A stretch of 28,558 nucleotides of DNA from a virus, in IMG/VR virus record IMGVR_UViG_3300005664_000051, positions 1-28,558 of that record; one strand, 5' to 3'. Position 1 is the first letter of the stretch, and the number at the start of each line of letters is the position of its first letter. Under the pieces are notes generated by a model, which searched no databases, was not told where the DNA came from, and saw only the letters and a program-made list of their open reading frames with translations. Shown here piece by piece: positions 13,877-21,513 of the stretch. A program made the translations under genes and the position numbers.

Positions 13877-14788
13877 ATGGCTGGCACAATCATGCGCAGT
13901 ACTCAGTTTCGCTCGATCGTTGAGCCGATTCTGAATCAATCCTTCGACGGCGTGTACGACCAACGCACCGACGAGTACAAGCAAGTCTTTGCTACCGAAA
14001 ACGGCATCGCTCGCGCTTACCACGAAGAAGTCGTCCTGTACGGCATGGGCGCTGCGCCCAAGCTGCCAGATGGTCAGGCAATCACGTATGACGAGGGCGG
14101 TCAGCTCTACGTTCAGCGTTACACCTACGACGTCTACGGCCTGGCTTTCGCCCTGACCAAGGTCCTCGTCGAAGATGGCGACCACATCCGCGTTGGCTCC
14201 ACCATGTCCAAGCACCTCGCTCAGGCCATGGACGAGACCCTGGAAACGGTTACCGCCAACCACCTGAACCGCGCCTTCACCTCCGGCTACAATGGCGGCG
14301 ATGGTGTCCCGCTCATCTCGGCCTCGCACCCGGTTATCGGTGGCGTTCAAACGAACGTCCTCGTGTCGGCTGCCCTGTCCCAGACCTCTCTGGAACAAGC
14401 CCTGATCCAAGTTCGTCAAGCCCAGGACTCGCGTGGCAAGCGTATCCGCCTGACCCCGAAGAAGCTGGTTGTTCACCCGAGCAACATGCTGACCGCTGAA
14501 GTCCTGTTGAAGTCCGTGCTCCGCACCGGCACCAACAATAATGACATCAACCCGGTCAAGACCACCACGTCCCTTTCGGACGCCGTGGTTATTTCCCGCC
14601 TGACCTCGCCGACGGCTTGGTTCATGCAGACCGATGCCCGCGACGGCATGAAGGTCCTCTGGCGCCGTAAGCTGGAGAAGGCGATGGAAGGTGACTTCGA
14701 AACCGACTCCGTTCGTTACAAGTCCACCATGCGTTTCGGCTCCGGATGGACTGACTGGCGCAACATGTATGGGAACCAAGGGGTCTAG
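13877..14788 (+). CDS. Major capsid protein
   Basis: 303 aa behind a strong AAGGAG site. Coat-type sequence features are MAGTIMRSTQFRSIVEPI, FDGVYDQRTDEYKQVF, HEEVVLYGMGAAPKLPDG, the TYDVYGLAFALTKVLVEDGD segment, RAFTSGYNGGDG and a C-terminal TDSVRYKSTMRFGSGWTDWR. This is the coat family found in podoviruses with large Gln-rich portals, expected to have the HK97 fold. Codon use is strongly biased towards C-ending codons compared with neighbours, as expected for the most abundant virion protein. It ends in TAG and is followed by a strong terminator (14829-14865). Confidence 0.93.
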   Translation: MAGTIMRSTQFRSIVEPILNQSFDGVYDQRTDEYKQVFATENGIARAYHEEVVLYGMGAAPKLPDGQAITYDEGGQLYVQRYTYDVYGLAFALTKVLVEDGDHIRVGSTMSKHLAQAMDETLETVTANHLNRAFTSGYNGGDGVPLISASHPVIGGVQTNVLVSAALSQTSLEQALIQVRQAQDSRGKRIRLTPKKLVVHPSNMLTAEVLLKSVLRTGTNNNDINPVKTTTSLSDAVVISRLTSPTAWFMQTDARDGMKVLWRRKLEKAMEGDFETDSVRYKSTMRFGSGWTDWRNMYGNQGV

Positions 14789-14828
14789 ACCGGACGAATA
14801 GTTATATACAATCCGGTTAAAGTGTAGT

Positions 14829-14865
14829 AAAATAGCCTTACGATTAATTTTGTAAGGCTATTTTT
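14829..14865 (+). terminator. Rho-independent terminator after the coat gene
   Basis: A perfect 13-bp inverted repeat, AAAATAGCCTTAC (14829-14841) with GTAAGGCTATTTT (14852-14864), has a 10-base AT-rich loop and a run of five T (14861-14865). The A-run on the left arm would also give a U-tail on the other strand. The ATG of the following endonuclease gene is the next base (14866). Confidence 0.9.
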
Positions 14866-15561
14866 ATGTCTATACCTATTGGAAAAGCTTGTAATGTTGT
14901 TTTTTGTAATGAACTTGTCATAGCGCAGGGTCTGTGTGCAAAACACTATAAGCAAATGCAAAGACATGGTGCACCGTCTAAAGATGTATCTGCAAAAACC
15001 ATAGATGGTAAGAAGCTGCTAGATCATCCGCTGTACGCAACCTGGCGGAGCATTTGTAGAGTAGCACGCGGAACTCGCGTATGCCTTGAATGGCAGGACT
15101 TTGAGCAGTTTGTAAAAGACGTCGGTATAAAGCCGTTGGGCGCAAAAAGCCTTAGGCGCATTGATACGTCAAAAGCATATTCTAAAGACAACGCTAGGTG
15201 GCATGTCTCGGATACACCAGACAATACTAAGTTGGCCGCACGTGAGCGTATGCACGATTTCTACGCCGCAAATCCAGAGTATGCTAGATGGTCATCAATA
15301 AAATCCAAGTACGGACTTACCCAGGCTGAGTACTTAGAGCTTGAAGCTGCGCAAAACGGCGTTTGTGCTATTTGTAAAAAACCAGAGAAACGCACTACTA
15401 AGTCTGGGGAGCGGATGAACTTGCATGTAGATCATTGCCACAATTCCAAGCAAGTACGCGGGTTGCTATGTCATTCATGTAATACAGCCTTAGGCTTATT
15501 GGGCGACGATGTTGAGCTCTTTAGAACCGCCATAAAGTATTTGGTATCGAAGAAACTGTAA
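14866..15561 (+). CDS. Endonuclease VII-type (HNH-like) mobile endonuclease
   Basis: 231 aa. The C-terminal half matches the recombination endonuclease VII family: YGLTQAEYLELEAAQNGVC (about 145-163), a zinc-type CAIC (163-166), then LHVDHCHNSKQVRGLLCHSC with a DH pair and the second CxxC, then NTALGLLGDD. The N-terminal half has another CxxxxC-type cluster (CNVVFCNE), QGLCAKHYKQMQRHG and RRIDTSKAYSKDNARW, typical of homing-type phage nucleases that bind DNA. Base composition is more AT-rich than the flanking capsid genes. It sits alone between two structural genes, as a mobile gene would. No ribosome site is visible; the terminator hairpin occupies that position. Confidence 0.87.
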   Translation: MSIPIGKACNVVFCNELVIAQGLCAKHYKQMQRHGAPSKDVSAKTIDGKKLLDHPLYATWRSICRVARGTRVCLEWQDFEQFVKDVGIKPLGAKSLRRIDTSKAYSKDNARWHVSDTPDNTKLAARERMHDFYAANPEYARWSSIKSKYGLTQAEYLELEAAQNGVCAICKKPEKRTTKSGERMNLHVDHCHNSKQVRGLLCHSCNTALGLLGDDVELFRTAIKYLVSKKL

Positions 15562-15588
15562 CTCTATGTTACGCGGACGCGTTATAAT
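15557..15588 (+). promoter_or_regulatory. Candidate promoter downstream of the endonuclease gene
   Basis: TATAAT at 15583-15588 lies 49 bases before the ATG of the next structural gene. No good -35 is visible; TGTAAC at 15557-15562 sits at the spacing seen at the two other sites. A small CGGC-TTGC-GCCG hairpin (15596-15607) follows in the leader, similar in placement to the palindrome before the portal. Such a promoter would restart late transcription after the coat terminator. Confidence 0.35.
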
Positions 15589-15637
15589 TGTTTAACGGCT
15601 TGCGCCGCAATCTAGATAATGTCTCAGGAGATTTAAA

Positions 15638-16075
15638 ATGGGTACCTATGCTCAAGGAGCTCAGCAAGCTGGCTCTACCTCGGTAGCTTCTCGCGACTCA
15701 GGGTTTGCTACTTACGTCAAAGTGGTTCTAGTTCAAGCTACCGGCCAAGCTACGTTGGATATTCCTTCGTACCTGCCAGATGGCGCGCAAGTGCTGGACG
15801 TGCTATTTGACACGCTCACAGCTCACACCTCAGCTTCAGCCACCATTGCCATCGGCTTTACGGCAGGCGGCACCGATCTGACTTCTGCAACGGATGTCAA
15901 GACAACGGTCCGTACACGCCCGACCTTCACTGCAGCACAGCTGACAGCTGGTTCTTCGCTGGCTCACGACAGTGGCCAACCTGACAAAGCAATCAACCTG
16001 CGCTTGGCGCTTGGTACACCGACCTCGGCCGGCTTGACCAACGTCAACATTCTGTACGCGCTGAAGACCAACTAA
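15638..16075 (+). CDS. Small beta-rich virion protein
   Basis: 145 aa with a CAGGAG site upstream. After an Ala/Ser/Gly-rich N-terminus (MGTYAQGAQQAGSTSVASRD), the sequence alternates short hydrophobic strands and Thr-rich turns: YVKVVLVQATGQATLDIPSY, DVLFDTLTAHTSASATIAIG, NLRLALGTPTSAGL and NVNILYALK. The size and immunoglobulin-like strand pattern suit a capsid decoration or head-surface protein. It is the first structural gene after the coat gene, separated from it only by the endonuclease insertion. No specific family can be claimed. Confidence 0.7.
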   Translation: MGTYAQGAQQAGSTSVASRDSGFATYVKVVLVQATGQATLDIPSYLPDGAQVLDVLFDTLTAHTSASATIAIGFTAGGTDLTSATDVKTTVRTRPTFTAAQLTAGSSLAHDSGQPDKAINLRLALGTPTSAGLTNVNILYALKTN

Positions 16076-16080
16076 GGCCG

Positions 16081-16104
16081 GGGGACTTCGGTCCCCTACT
16101 CTTT
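16081..16104 (+). terminator. UUCG-capped hairpin, attenuator or weak terminator
   Basis: GGGGAC (16081-16086), TTCG, GTCCCC (16091-16096) forms a 6-bp stem closed by a C(UUCG)G tetraloop, an extra-stable RNA cap, and is followed by TACTCTTT. The U-tract is poor, so partial termination or mRNA-end stabilisation is more likely than full termination. The CCCC arm could alternatively pair with the AAAGGGG ribosome site of the next gene. Confidence 0.6.
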
Positions 16105-16116
16105 AAAGGGGCTAAT

Positions 16117-16386
16117 ATGAGTCTTGAAAAAGTTGGTTACTTCAACCAAGGTGTAACTGCTGGTGCACAAATCAAGACCGGACCAGCGGGCTTGTTTGGA
16201 TTGGTTTCTACTATTACCGGTGGCGCAGTCACGGTGTATGATGGCACCTCTACAGGGGGCGTAATTCTATTCACCAAGACTTTGGCCGTAGGCGAGGTAA
16301 TCCACTTTGGCGGCCTGGGTTTGGCGGCTAAGAACGGCTTGTTCATTGTAGTAGCTGCCGGCACCGTCAACGTTCTGTACACCTAA
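16117..16386 (+). CDS. 89-aa beta-rich virion protein
   Basis: ATG with AAAGGGG upstream. The protein alternates strands and Gly-rich turns: GPAGLFGLVSTITGGAVTVY, DGTSTGGVILFTKTLAVGEV and a C-terminal GLFIVVAAGTVNVLYT. Small all-beta proteins with this VTVYDG...GLFIVVxxGTxNVxY pattern are frequent among phage head or tail-fibre accessory proteins, with no proven role. The preceding hairpin may set its level relative to the 145-aa protein. Confidence 0.7.
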   Translation: MSLEKVGYFNQGVTAGAQIKTGPAGLFGLVSTITGGAVTVYDGTSTGGVILFTKTLAVGEVIHFGGLGLAAKNGLFIVVAAGTVNVLYT

Positions 16387-16388
16387 TT

Positions 16389-17369
16389 ATGGCTACCTCC
16401 GGCACAATCGGCAATACGGTAATAAACTCGGCAAAGCTGCTTGAGAAGGCTATCCGTCGCTGTGGGTTGTCGCCGCAGGCTCTTACGCCTGAAATGGTTA
16501 CCACAGCGCAGGAAGACATGTTCATGTTCCTGATGGGCATGAGCAACCGAGGGCTGAATCTTTGGTGTATTGACCAGCAATTGATACCGCTGGTCAACAG
16601 TAAGAAGACCTATGTTTTACCGGTCGGCACCACAGATGTATTGAACCTGCTCTTCTGTACCGCCTCGCGGGCCAGCTACACCTTGACTATCGGGGCCACT
16701 GATGCGACTGCAGCCAATAGTGATTCTACTTTTGATGTGGTGCGCTATGGTGTTAAGTTCAGCACTCTGCCTACTACATCATTCCTCTTCGAAACCTCAA
16801 ATGACGGCGTGGTTTGGACAACTGTCAGCACTGTTACTGCACTTCCTACAGTCAACCAGTATGGCTGGTACAATGTTGATCCCAAGCTTACAGCCAAGTA
16901 TTTCCGTGTTTCATCTCCTACGCTAGGGGTTGTTACCGACCTGCTGCTAGCGTCAGGCGTCCGCGAAATCAATATGACGCCATTCAACCGCGATGATTAC
17001 GCGGCGCAACCAAACAAAGATACTTCATCCGGTACAGTCGTCAACTACTGGTTCGAGAAGCTGATTAACCCGCAGATCACACTGTGGCCGGTGCCAAACG
17101 ATGACACCTGCCACATGAACCTTTTCCGTTATCGCCAGATTCAAGACATCGGCACATTGACGCAAGAAATTGAAATTCCATTGCGCTGGTATGAATCTAT
17201 TACTTGGCAACTAGCCGCGCGCTTGGCATTTGAAATTCCAGGCGTTGAACCGACGAGGCGTGCCGAGGTCATACAGATGGCCAACAGCATGACAGTGGAA
17301 GTAGAAGGCGGCGAGACCGATAGTTCACCAACCTACTTCGCACCAAATATCCGCTGCTATACGAGGTAA
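16389..17369 (+). CDS. Tail/head-completion protein with discoidin-like insertion
   Basis: 326 aa. The outer parts are helical, like P22 gp4-type/tail-tubular adaptors: AKLLEKAIRRCGLSPQALTP and MFLMGMSNRGLNLWCIDQQL at the N-terminus, and VVNYWFEKLINPQITLWPVP, IEIPLRWYESITWQLAARLA plus PTRRAEVIQMANS at the C-terminus. Inserted at about residues 95-195 is a beta-sandwich-like stretch with FLFETSNDGVVWTTVSTV and YFRVSSPT, the pattern of F5/8 type C (discoidin) domains. The core would join portal to tail, and the insertion would project outward. It starts three bases after the preceding stop with little ribosome-site signal, so it may be coupled. Confidence 0.75.
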   Translation: MATSGTIGNTVINSAKLLEKAIRRCGLSPQALTPEMVTTAQEDMFMFLMGMSNRGLNLWCIDQQLIPLVNSKKTYVLPVGTTDVLNLLFCTASRASYTLTIGATDATAANSDSTFDVVRYGVKFSTLPTTSFLFETSNDGVVWTTVSTVTALPTVNQYGWYNVDPKLTAKYFRVSSPTLGVVTDLLLASGVREINMTPFNRDDYAAQPNKDTSSGTVVNYWFEKLINPQITLWPVPNDDTCHMNLFRYRQIQDIGTLTQEIEIPLRWYESITWQLAARLAFEIPGVEPTRRAEVIQMANSMTVEVEGGETDSSPTYFAPNIRCYTR

Positions 17370-17372
17370 CCT

Positions 17373-17600
17373 ATGCCACAGTATCTACCCGTTAATCTGG
17401 GAGGTGGCACAGTAGCCATAGCGGTATGCGATCGCTGCAAGCGCAAAGTTCAATACGACGAGCTGCAAGCAGACGGCAACAGTCCAGGCCTCCGCGTGTG
17501 CACTGGCTGCCGTGATGTCAAAGACCCTTATAGATACCCTGCCCGCAAGACCGAGGTCATAGCCTTACGTCAACCGCGCCCTGATGAAGACCTGGAGTAA
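17373..17600 (+). CDS. 75-aa zinc-ribbon phage protein
   Basis: Two cysteine pairs, CDRC (about residues 20-23) and CTGC (43-46), about 20 residues apart, define a four-Cys zinc ribbon. Around them are MPQYLPVNLGG at the start, NSPGLRVC before the second pair, and DVKDPYRYPARKTE after. This arrangement recurs in small proteins beside podovirus head-completion genes, but no role has been proven. The close fit between the two adaptor-type genes suggests a virion or assembly part. Confidence 0.78.
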   Translation: MPQYLPVNLGGGTVAIAVCDRCKRKVQYDELQADGNSPGLRVCTGCRDVKDPYRYPARKTEVIALRQPRPDEDLE

Positions 17601-17603
17601 GCC

Positions 17604-18218
17604 ATGGCTGTAATGACCTACGATAGTCTTACGCAAAATTTGCAGACATACTGCGAGCGTTCAGACAGCCCATTCATCGACCAGATTCCGAGCTTTATCC
17701 AGCTCGCTGAGAATCGCATCGCCTCCGAGAACAAGCCACTAGGCTTTCTGCGCACAGTGGAAGGCCAGCTTAATGGTAATGTACTGACCAAGCCCACCCG
17801 TTGGCGCAAGACTCGCTCTATAGCCCTGATAGTCGGTGCCGAGCGCAAGTTCCTATACAATCGCAGCTACGAATTTCTCAGGGCGTACTGGCCCGATCCG
17901 ATAAAAGTTGATGTCCCGTATTACTACTCGGACTACGACTACGAGCACTTTTTTATCGCTCCTACGCCGGACCTACAGTACAGTTTCGAGTTACAATATT
18001 ACGAACTGCCGGAGCCGCTGTCTGCGAATAAACAGACGAATTGGACCACGCAGTATGCCCCACAACTGCTGCTATATGCTTCGTTAATGGAAGCAATGCC
18101 TTTCTTGAAGACCTCGGAACGTATTCCAGAGTTCCAGGGCTTGTACGATCGCGCAATGCAAGCTATTACCAAAGAAGACCAGGGCCGGGCGCTAGATGCC
18201 TCGGCTGTAAGGAGCTAG
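17604..18218 (+). CDS. Head-tail adaptor protein (P22 gp4-like type)
   Basis: 204 aa. A helical N-terminus (YDSLTQNLQTYCERSDSPF, IPSFIQLAENRIASENKPLG) is followed by a beta region (TRWRKTRSIALIVGAERKFL), YEFLRAYWPDP, the Tyr-rich segment VPYYYSDYDYEHFFIAPTP, and a C-terminal helix pair (TQYAPQLLLYASLMEAMPFL). This is the common phage-adaptor arrangement, in which a ring beneath the portal connects to the tail nozzle. It follows the zinc-ribbon gene by three bases and ends in TAG just before the fibre gene. Confidence 0.78.
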   Translation: MAVMTYDSLTQNLQTYCERSDSPFIDQIPSFIQLAENRIASENKPLGFLRTVEGQLNGNVLTKPTRWRKTRSIALIVGAERKFLYNRSYEFLRAYWPDPIKVDVPYYYSDYDYEHFFIAPTPDLQYSFELQYYELPEPLSANKQTNWTTQYAPQLLLYASLMEAMPFLKTSERIPEFQGLYDRAMQAITKEDQGRALDASAVRS

Positions 18219-18222
18219 TTGC

Positions 18223-20745
18223 ATGCCTAACTACACAGATGTTTTTGGTAATTATACCCTTCCGCCTTCGGAGTACGGCTATAGCCTTCTGGCGCTCGTA
18301 GCGGACGCCACAGCTGTATGGCCTTACAATTCTGATGGTGGTGCAGTAACAATTGCCAAGGTAATGGATGTTTCCTGCAATGCAGGGAATACCTTGACGC
18401 TGCCAAGTGCACTTGAAGTTTCTGTAGGCGAAGACTTTCTGCTTCGCAATATCGGCGCCAACGTGCTCACAGTCAATGATGCGGCTGGCGTCCAAATCGC
18501 CACAGTTGCTGTTGGTGCAGCATCGTATTTTTACTTGACGGACAACACCACTGCTGCAGGTATCTTCGGTGTAATCGGTTTTGGCGTCGGCACTTCTACA
18601 GTGGATGCCGCCTCGCTTGTTGGTTACGGCGTCAAAGCCATTGGCGCATCACTGAACCAGTCACACCCCGTAGTACCGTCTGCTTCCGGCATTTCGGTGG
18701 ACAACACCTATCGTGCCAAGCTCTTGGTGTTTACAGGTGGCACTGGCACATTTTCGCTCGTGTCAGCAGGCACGCTTGGTAACGACTACTTCGTCATGTT
18801 CCGCAACGACGGCACAGGTACTGCTACCATCGATCCAGCAGCCTCTGAGACTATCGACGGTCAGCTGACAATGCAAGTGCAACCCGGCGAGTCTTTGATG
18901 CTGATTTGTACGGGCACCCAATGGTACTCCGTTGGCTATGGCCGCTCTACCCTGTATCAGTTCACGCAACTGACCAAGGATGTATCAGCTGGCGGCACCG
19001 TCACGTTGACTGCTGCAGAAGCGTCCAACAAGCTGCTTACCTTCATTGGTAACCCAGCAGGCGCCGTGTCGGTAATCGTACCGTCCATCGTGGCAGTGTA
19101 CTACACCTACTCAAACATCTCTACCACGCAGACAATCACCGTCAAGACAGCGGCAGGGTTTGGTACTTCGATTACACAAGGTGCTCGGATCATTGCTATT
19201 TGTGATGGTACAAACGTGCTCTCCGCTCAGTCCGCCGTCGCCAATACGTCCGTCTCCTTGACCGACGGCAGCGCAGCAGTACCTGCCATCTTCTTTGCAA
19301 CGCAGACCAACACTGGCATCTTCAAGCATGGTACAGTGGACATTGGTTTTACCGTTGCAGGTGTTCAGCAAGGATGGTTCGGTACCGCGGGCTTAGCGGT
19401 TACAACCATTGGCCAGAACGATACTCAGCGCCATACAGTGCCCGCTGTGGCATCTGATACATTGGCGTTGCTTGCTGCAGTACAGACGCTCACAAACAAG
19501 AGCATCAGTGGCACCACAAACACCCTGAGTGCCATTGGTAATGCGTCGCTGGTTAATAGTGGTATCACAATCAATGGTTCGCCTGTCTCGCTAGGTGGTT
19601 CAGTCACAGTGACTGCCACAGCGTCCTCAGCATTGACCATTGGTACTGGTCTGTCGGGTACAAGCTACAACGGCTCGGCCCCAGTTACCATTACAATTGA
19701 TGCCACAGTAGCTACGCTGACTGGCGTACAGACCTTAACGAACAAAGGTATTGATCTTGCAAGCAACACGCTGACTGGTACAATAGCCCAGTTCAATGCT
19801 GCATTGACCGGTAACGACTTTGCCACGCTAGCTGGCGTGGAAACGCTTACCAACAAAACGATCAACGGTTCAAATAACACAGTCACAAACATTAGCCTCA
19901 CTTCGGGTATCACAGGCATCCTACCAGTAGCTAACGGTGGCACTAATGCAAGTACTGGCGCCACAGCCCTTGTAAACCTGGGCGAACGTACCTCAGCTAC
20001 TGGGTCAGAAATCCTCCCAGCAGGCACTACTGGGCAACGCGACGTTTCTCCAGTTGCTGGCTATTTCCGCTTCAATACCACAGACGCTACATTTGAGGGT
20101 TATAACGGTGCAACTTGGGCACCACTTAATGGAGAGGTAACACTTGCAGGCGTACAAACCCTAACCAATAAGACTTTGATTGCTGCTAAGCTAGACAAGG
20201 CACAAATAGGCGTGTCTGGTACAGCTACGCAGAATTTTACCCTGACAGCTGAAGCCGATGATGGCACGATGAAACTTGCGCGGGGTCTTCCTGGCGCGAC
20301 AACTCAAGACGTAATGACTGTTAATGCAAGCGGCGTTGTTGCGTTTCCTCAGAATACAAAAGTTGGCTTTGAAGCAACGCAAGGTTCAAGCGGCATTACA
20401 ACGTCAGGGATTATTCCTTTTTCTACCGTTGTAAGGAATGACGGAAGCTACTTTAGCTCAGGAAGATTCACCCCGTTGGTTGCTGGTTATTACAGCTTTA
20501 CTGCGTCTGCAACATTCTCAGTTGGCTCAATGAGCTATGCAGGTATTGAGCTTAAAAAGAATGGGTCCATAGGAAATCGGTCTATTTCACCCCCTTATTC
20601 ATCGAGTAACGCAATTGTCAGCGTTTCTCAAGAAATCTACATGAACGGCACAACTGATTATGTTGAGTGCTGGTATGCAGCCAGCCCAACTGGCGGAGAC
20701 GTAACAAGCGGCAAGTTCCAAGGTTCTTTGGTTCAGAGAGGATAA
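18223..20745 (+). CDS. Tail fibre with C1q-like C-terminal domain
   Basis: 840 aa, the probable receptor-binding fibre. AAGGAG lies upstream of the ATG. The N-terminal region (1-250) is beta-rich, likely the virion-attachment and shoulder part. From about residue 420 come four copies of a [V/E]-x-TLTNK repeat (near 422, 500, 537 and 641), typical of trimeric phage fibre shafts, with a TGILPVANGGT stretch between the last two. The C-terminal 135 residues look C1q/TNF-like: VGFEATQ, IIPFSTVVRNDGSYFSSG, FTPLVAGYYSFTASATF, IELKKNG and GKFQGSLV. A C1q-like head would form a trimeric jelly-roll tip. There is no catalytic motif for a depolymerase. Confidence 0.85.
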   Translation: MPNYTDVFGNYTLPPSEYGYSLLALVADATAVWPYNSDGGAVTIAKVMDVSCNAGNTLTLPSALEVSVGEDFLLRNIGANVLTVNDAAGVQIATVAVGAASYFYLTDNTTAAGIFGVIGFGVGTSTVDAASLVGYGVKAIGASLNQSHPVVPSASGISVDNTYRAKLLVFTGGTGTFSLVSAGTLGNDYFVMFRNDGTGTATIDPAASETIDGQLTMQVQPGESLMLICTGTQWYSVGYGRSTLYQFTQLTKDVSAGGTVTLTAAEASNKLLTFIGNPAGAVSVIVPSIVAVYYTYSNISTTQTITVKTAAGFGTSITQGARIIAICDGTNVLSAQSAVANTSVSLTDGSAAVPAIFFATQTNTGIFKHGTVDIGFTVAGVQQGWFGTAGLAVTTIGQNDTQRHTVPAVASDTLALLAAVQTLTNKSISGTTNTLSAIGNASLVNSGITINGSPVSLGGSVTVTATASSALTIGTGLSGTSYNGSAPVTITIDATVATLTGVQTLTNKGIDLASNTLTGTIAQFNAALTGNDFATLAGVETLTNKTINGSNNTVTNISLTSGITGILPVANGGTNASTGATALVNLGERTSATGSEILPAGTTGQRDVSPVAGYFRFNTTDATFEGYNGATWAPLNGEVTLAGVQTLTNKTLIAAKLDKAQIGVSGTATQNFTLTAEADDGTMKLARGLPGATTQDVMTVNASGVVAFPQNTKVGFEATQGSSGITTSGIIPFSTVVRNDGSYFSSGRFTPLVAGYYSFTASATFSVGSMSYAGIELKKNGSIGNRSISPPYSSSNAIVSVSQEIYMNGTTDYVECWYAASPTGGDVTSGKFQGSLVQRG

Positions 20746-20749
20746 AGCC

Positions 20750-21001
20750 ATGCCAGAAAAAGACCCGAACAACTGGAGCATGATACCTTGGCTTACTGGA
20801 CAACCGATTGAAGTTAGTTGGCGTGGCACTACGAGTTCCGGCGCATACATAAATATTTTAGTCGGTGGAACTATAATTGCACAATCTCAAAATAGTGCTA
20901 CTGCTGTGGGTGGTGTCTCAGCTTATTGTAGCGTACCTGCTGGGTCAGTCTATCGGTTTGAAGGTAGTGCAACTAAAGTGGCAGTGTTGGAACTTAAATA
21001 A
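20750..21001 (+). CDS. 83-aa fibre-accessory type protein
   Basis: The protein starts MPEKDPNNWSMIPWLTGQPI and is otherwise strand-rich, with YINILVGGTIIAQS, SAYCSVPAGSVYRFEG and VAVLELK. The alternating hydrophobic pattern and the PAG-x-x-Y turn suggest a small beta-sandwich like the tips or caps that follow fibre genes. It begins four bases after the fibre stop behind GAGGATA. The family is not recognised with certainty. The next gene overlaps its stop (TAATG). Confidence 0.65.
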   Translation: MPEKDPNNWSMIPWLTGQPIEVSWRGTTSSGAYINILVGGTIIAQSQNSATAVGGVSAYCSVPAGSVYRFEGSATKVAVLELK

Positions 21002-21513
21002 TGCGCTGGCTTCCCTATCTCCTTGCGTACGTCCCCCTGCAAATCTTGGCGTGGATCATTACGCCCTTTCTTCCACTGTTCAAAGAGCTTCGTCTTGGAA
21101 ACCTGAACAACGCCAATGAGTATGGCGTAGGCTATCGTCTGCCCGTTTGGCTCTCTTGGTTCGATACTCCTGACAATAGTTTAGTGGGCGATGAGGGATG
21201 GTTTGCAAAGCATCAAGATGCGGGTTACTGGGCAATGGTGGCATGGCTTTACAGGAACTCGCTGTACGGCCTCAAGTGGACAGTTCTTTCGAGGCCAATT
21301 AATGACGACCGTACAACCATCGGTACCGCTGTCAAACTTGACTATCATACCAAAAACTATGGCTGGAATTTCATATACCAGCATGACGGTGCTTGGCAAT
21401 ACAAGATTGTAAAGCCTATCTTTGGCAAAATATTCGTTGGTAACTTTGGTTGGTTGCTTGATGATATGTCACAAAAGCGGGCCCTATTCATGTTCTCCCC
21501 GAGGTTTAAGTGA
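21001..21513 (+). CDS. Membrane-anchored hypothetical phage protein
   Basis: 170 aa. A hydrophobic N-terminus (LPYLLAYVPLQILAWIITPF, about 4-23) looks like an uncleaved membrane anchor. It is followed by YRLPVWLSWFDTPDNSLVGD, a Trp-rich helix (WAMVAWLYRNSLYGL) and a beta-rich C-terminal half ending LFMFSPRFK. Proteins with WFxTPDNSLxGD...WRNxxYG are known from many phages of Proteobacteria, without a defined role. One could guess at a membrane-linked function in the infected cell. It is coupled to both neighbours (TAATG at the start, GTGA at the end). Confidence 0.75.
   Translation: MRWLPYLLAYVPLQILAWIITPFLPLFKELRLGNLNNANEYGVGYRLPVWLSWFDTPDNSLVGDEGWFAKHQDAGYWAMVAWLYRNSLYGLKWTVLSRPINDDRTTIGTAVKLDYHTKNYGWNFIYQHDGAWQYKIVKPIFGKIFVGNFGWLLDDMSQKRALFMFSPRFK

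Noticed and set aside
18223-20745. Diversity-generating retroelement acting on the fibre C-terminus
   Set aside because: No reverse transcriptase and no near-identical template repeat are visible, and the tip resembles C1q rather than a C-type lectin fold.
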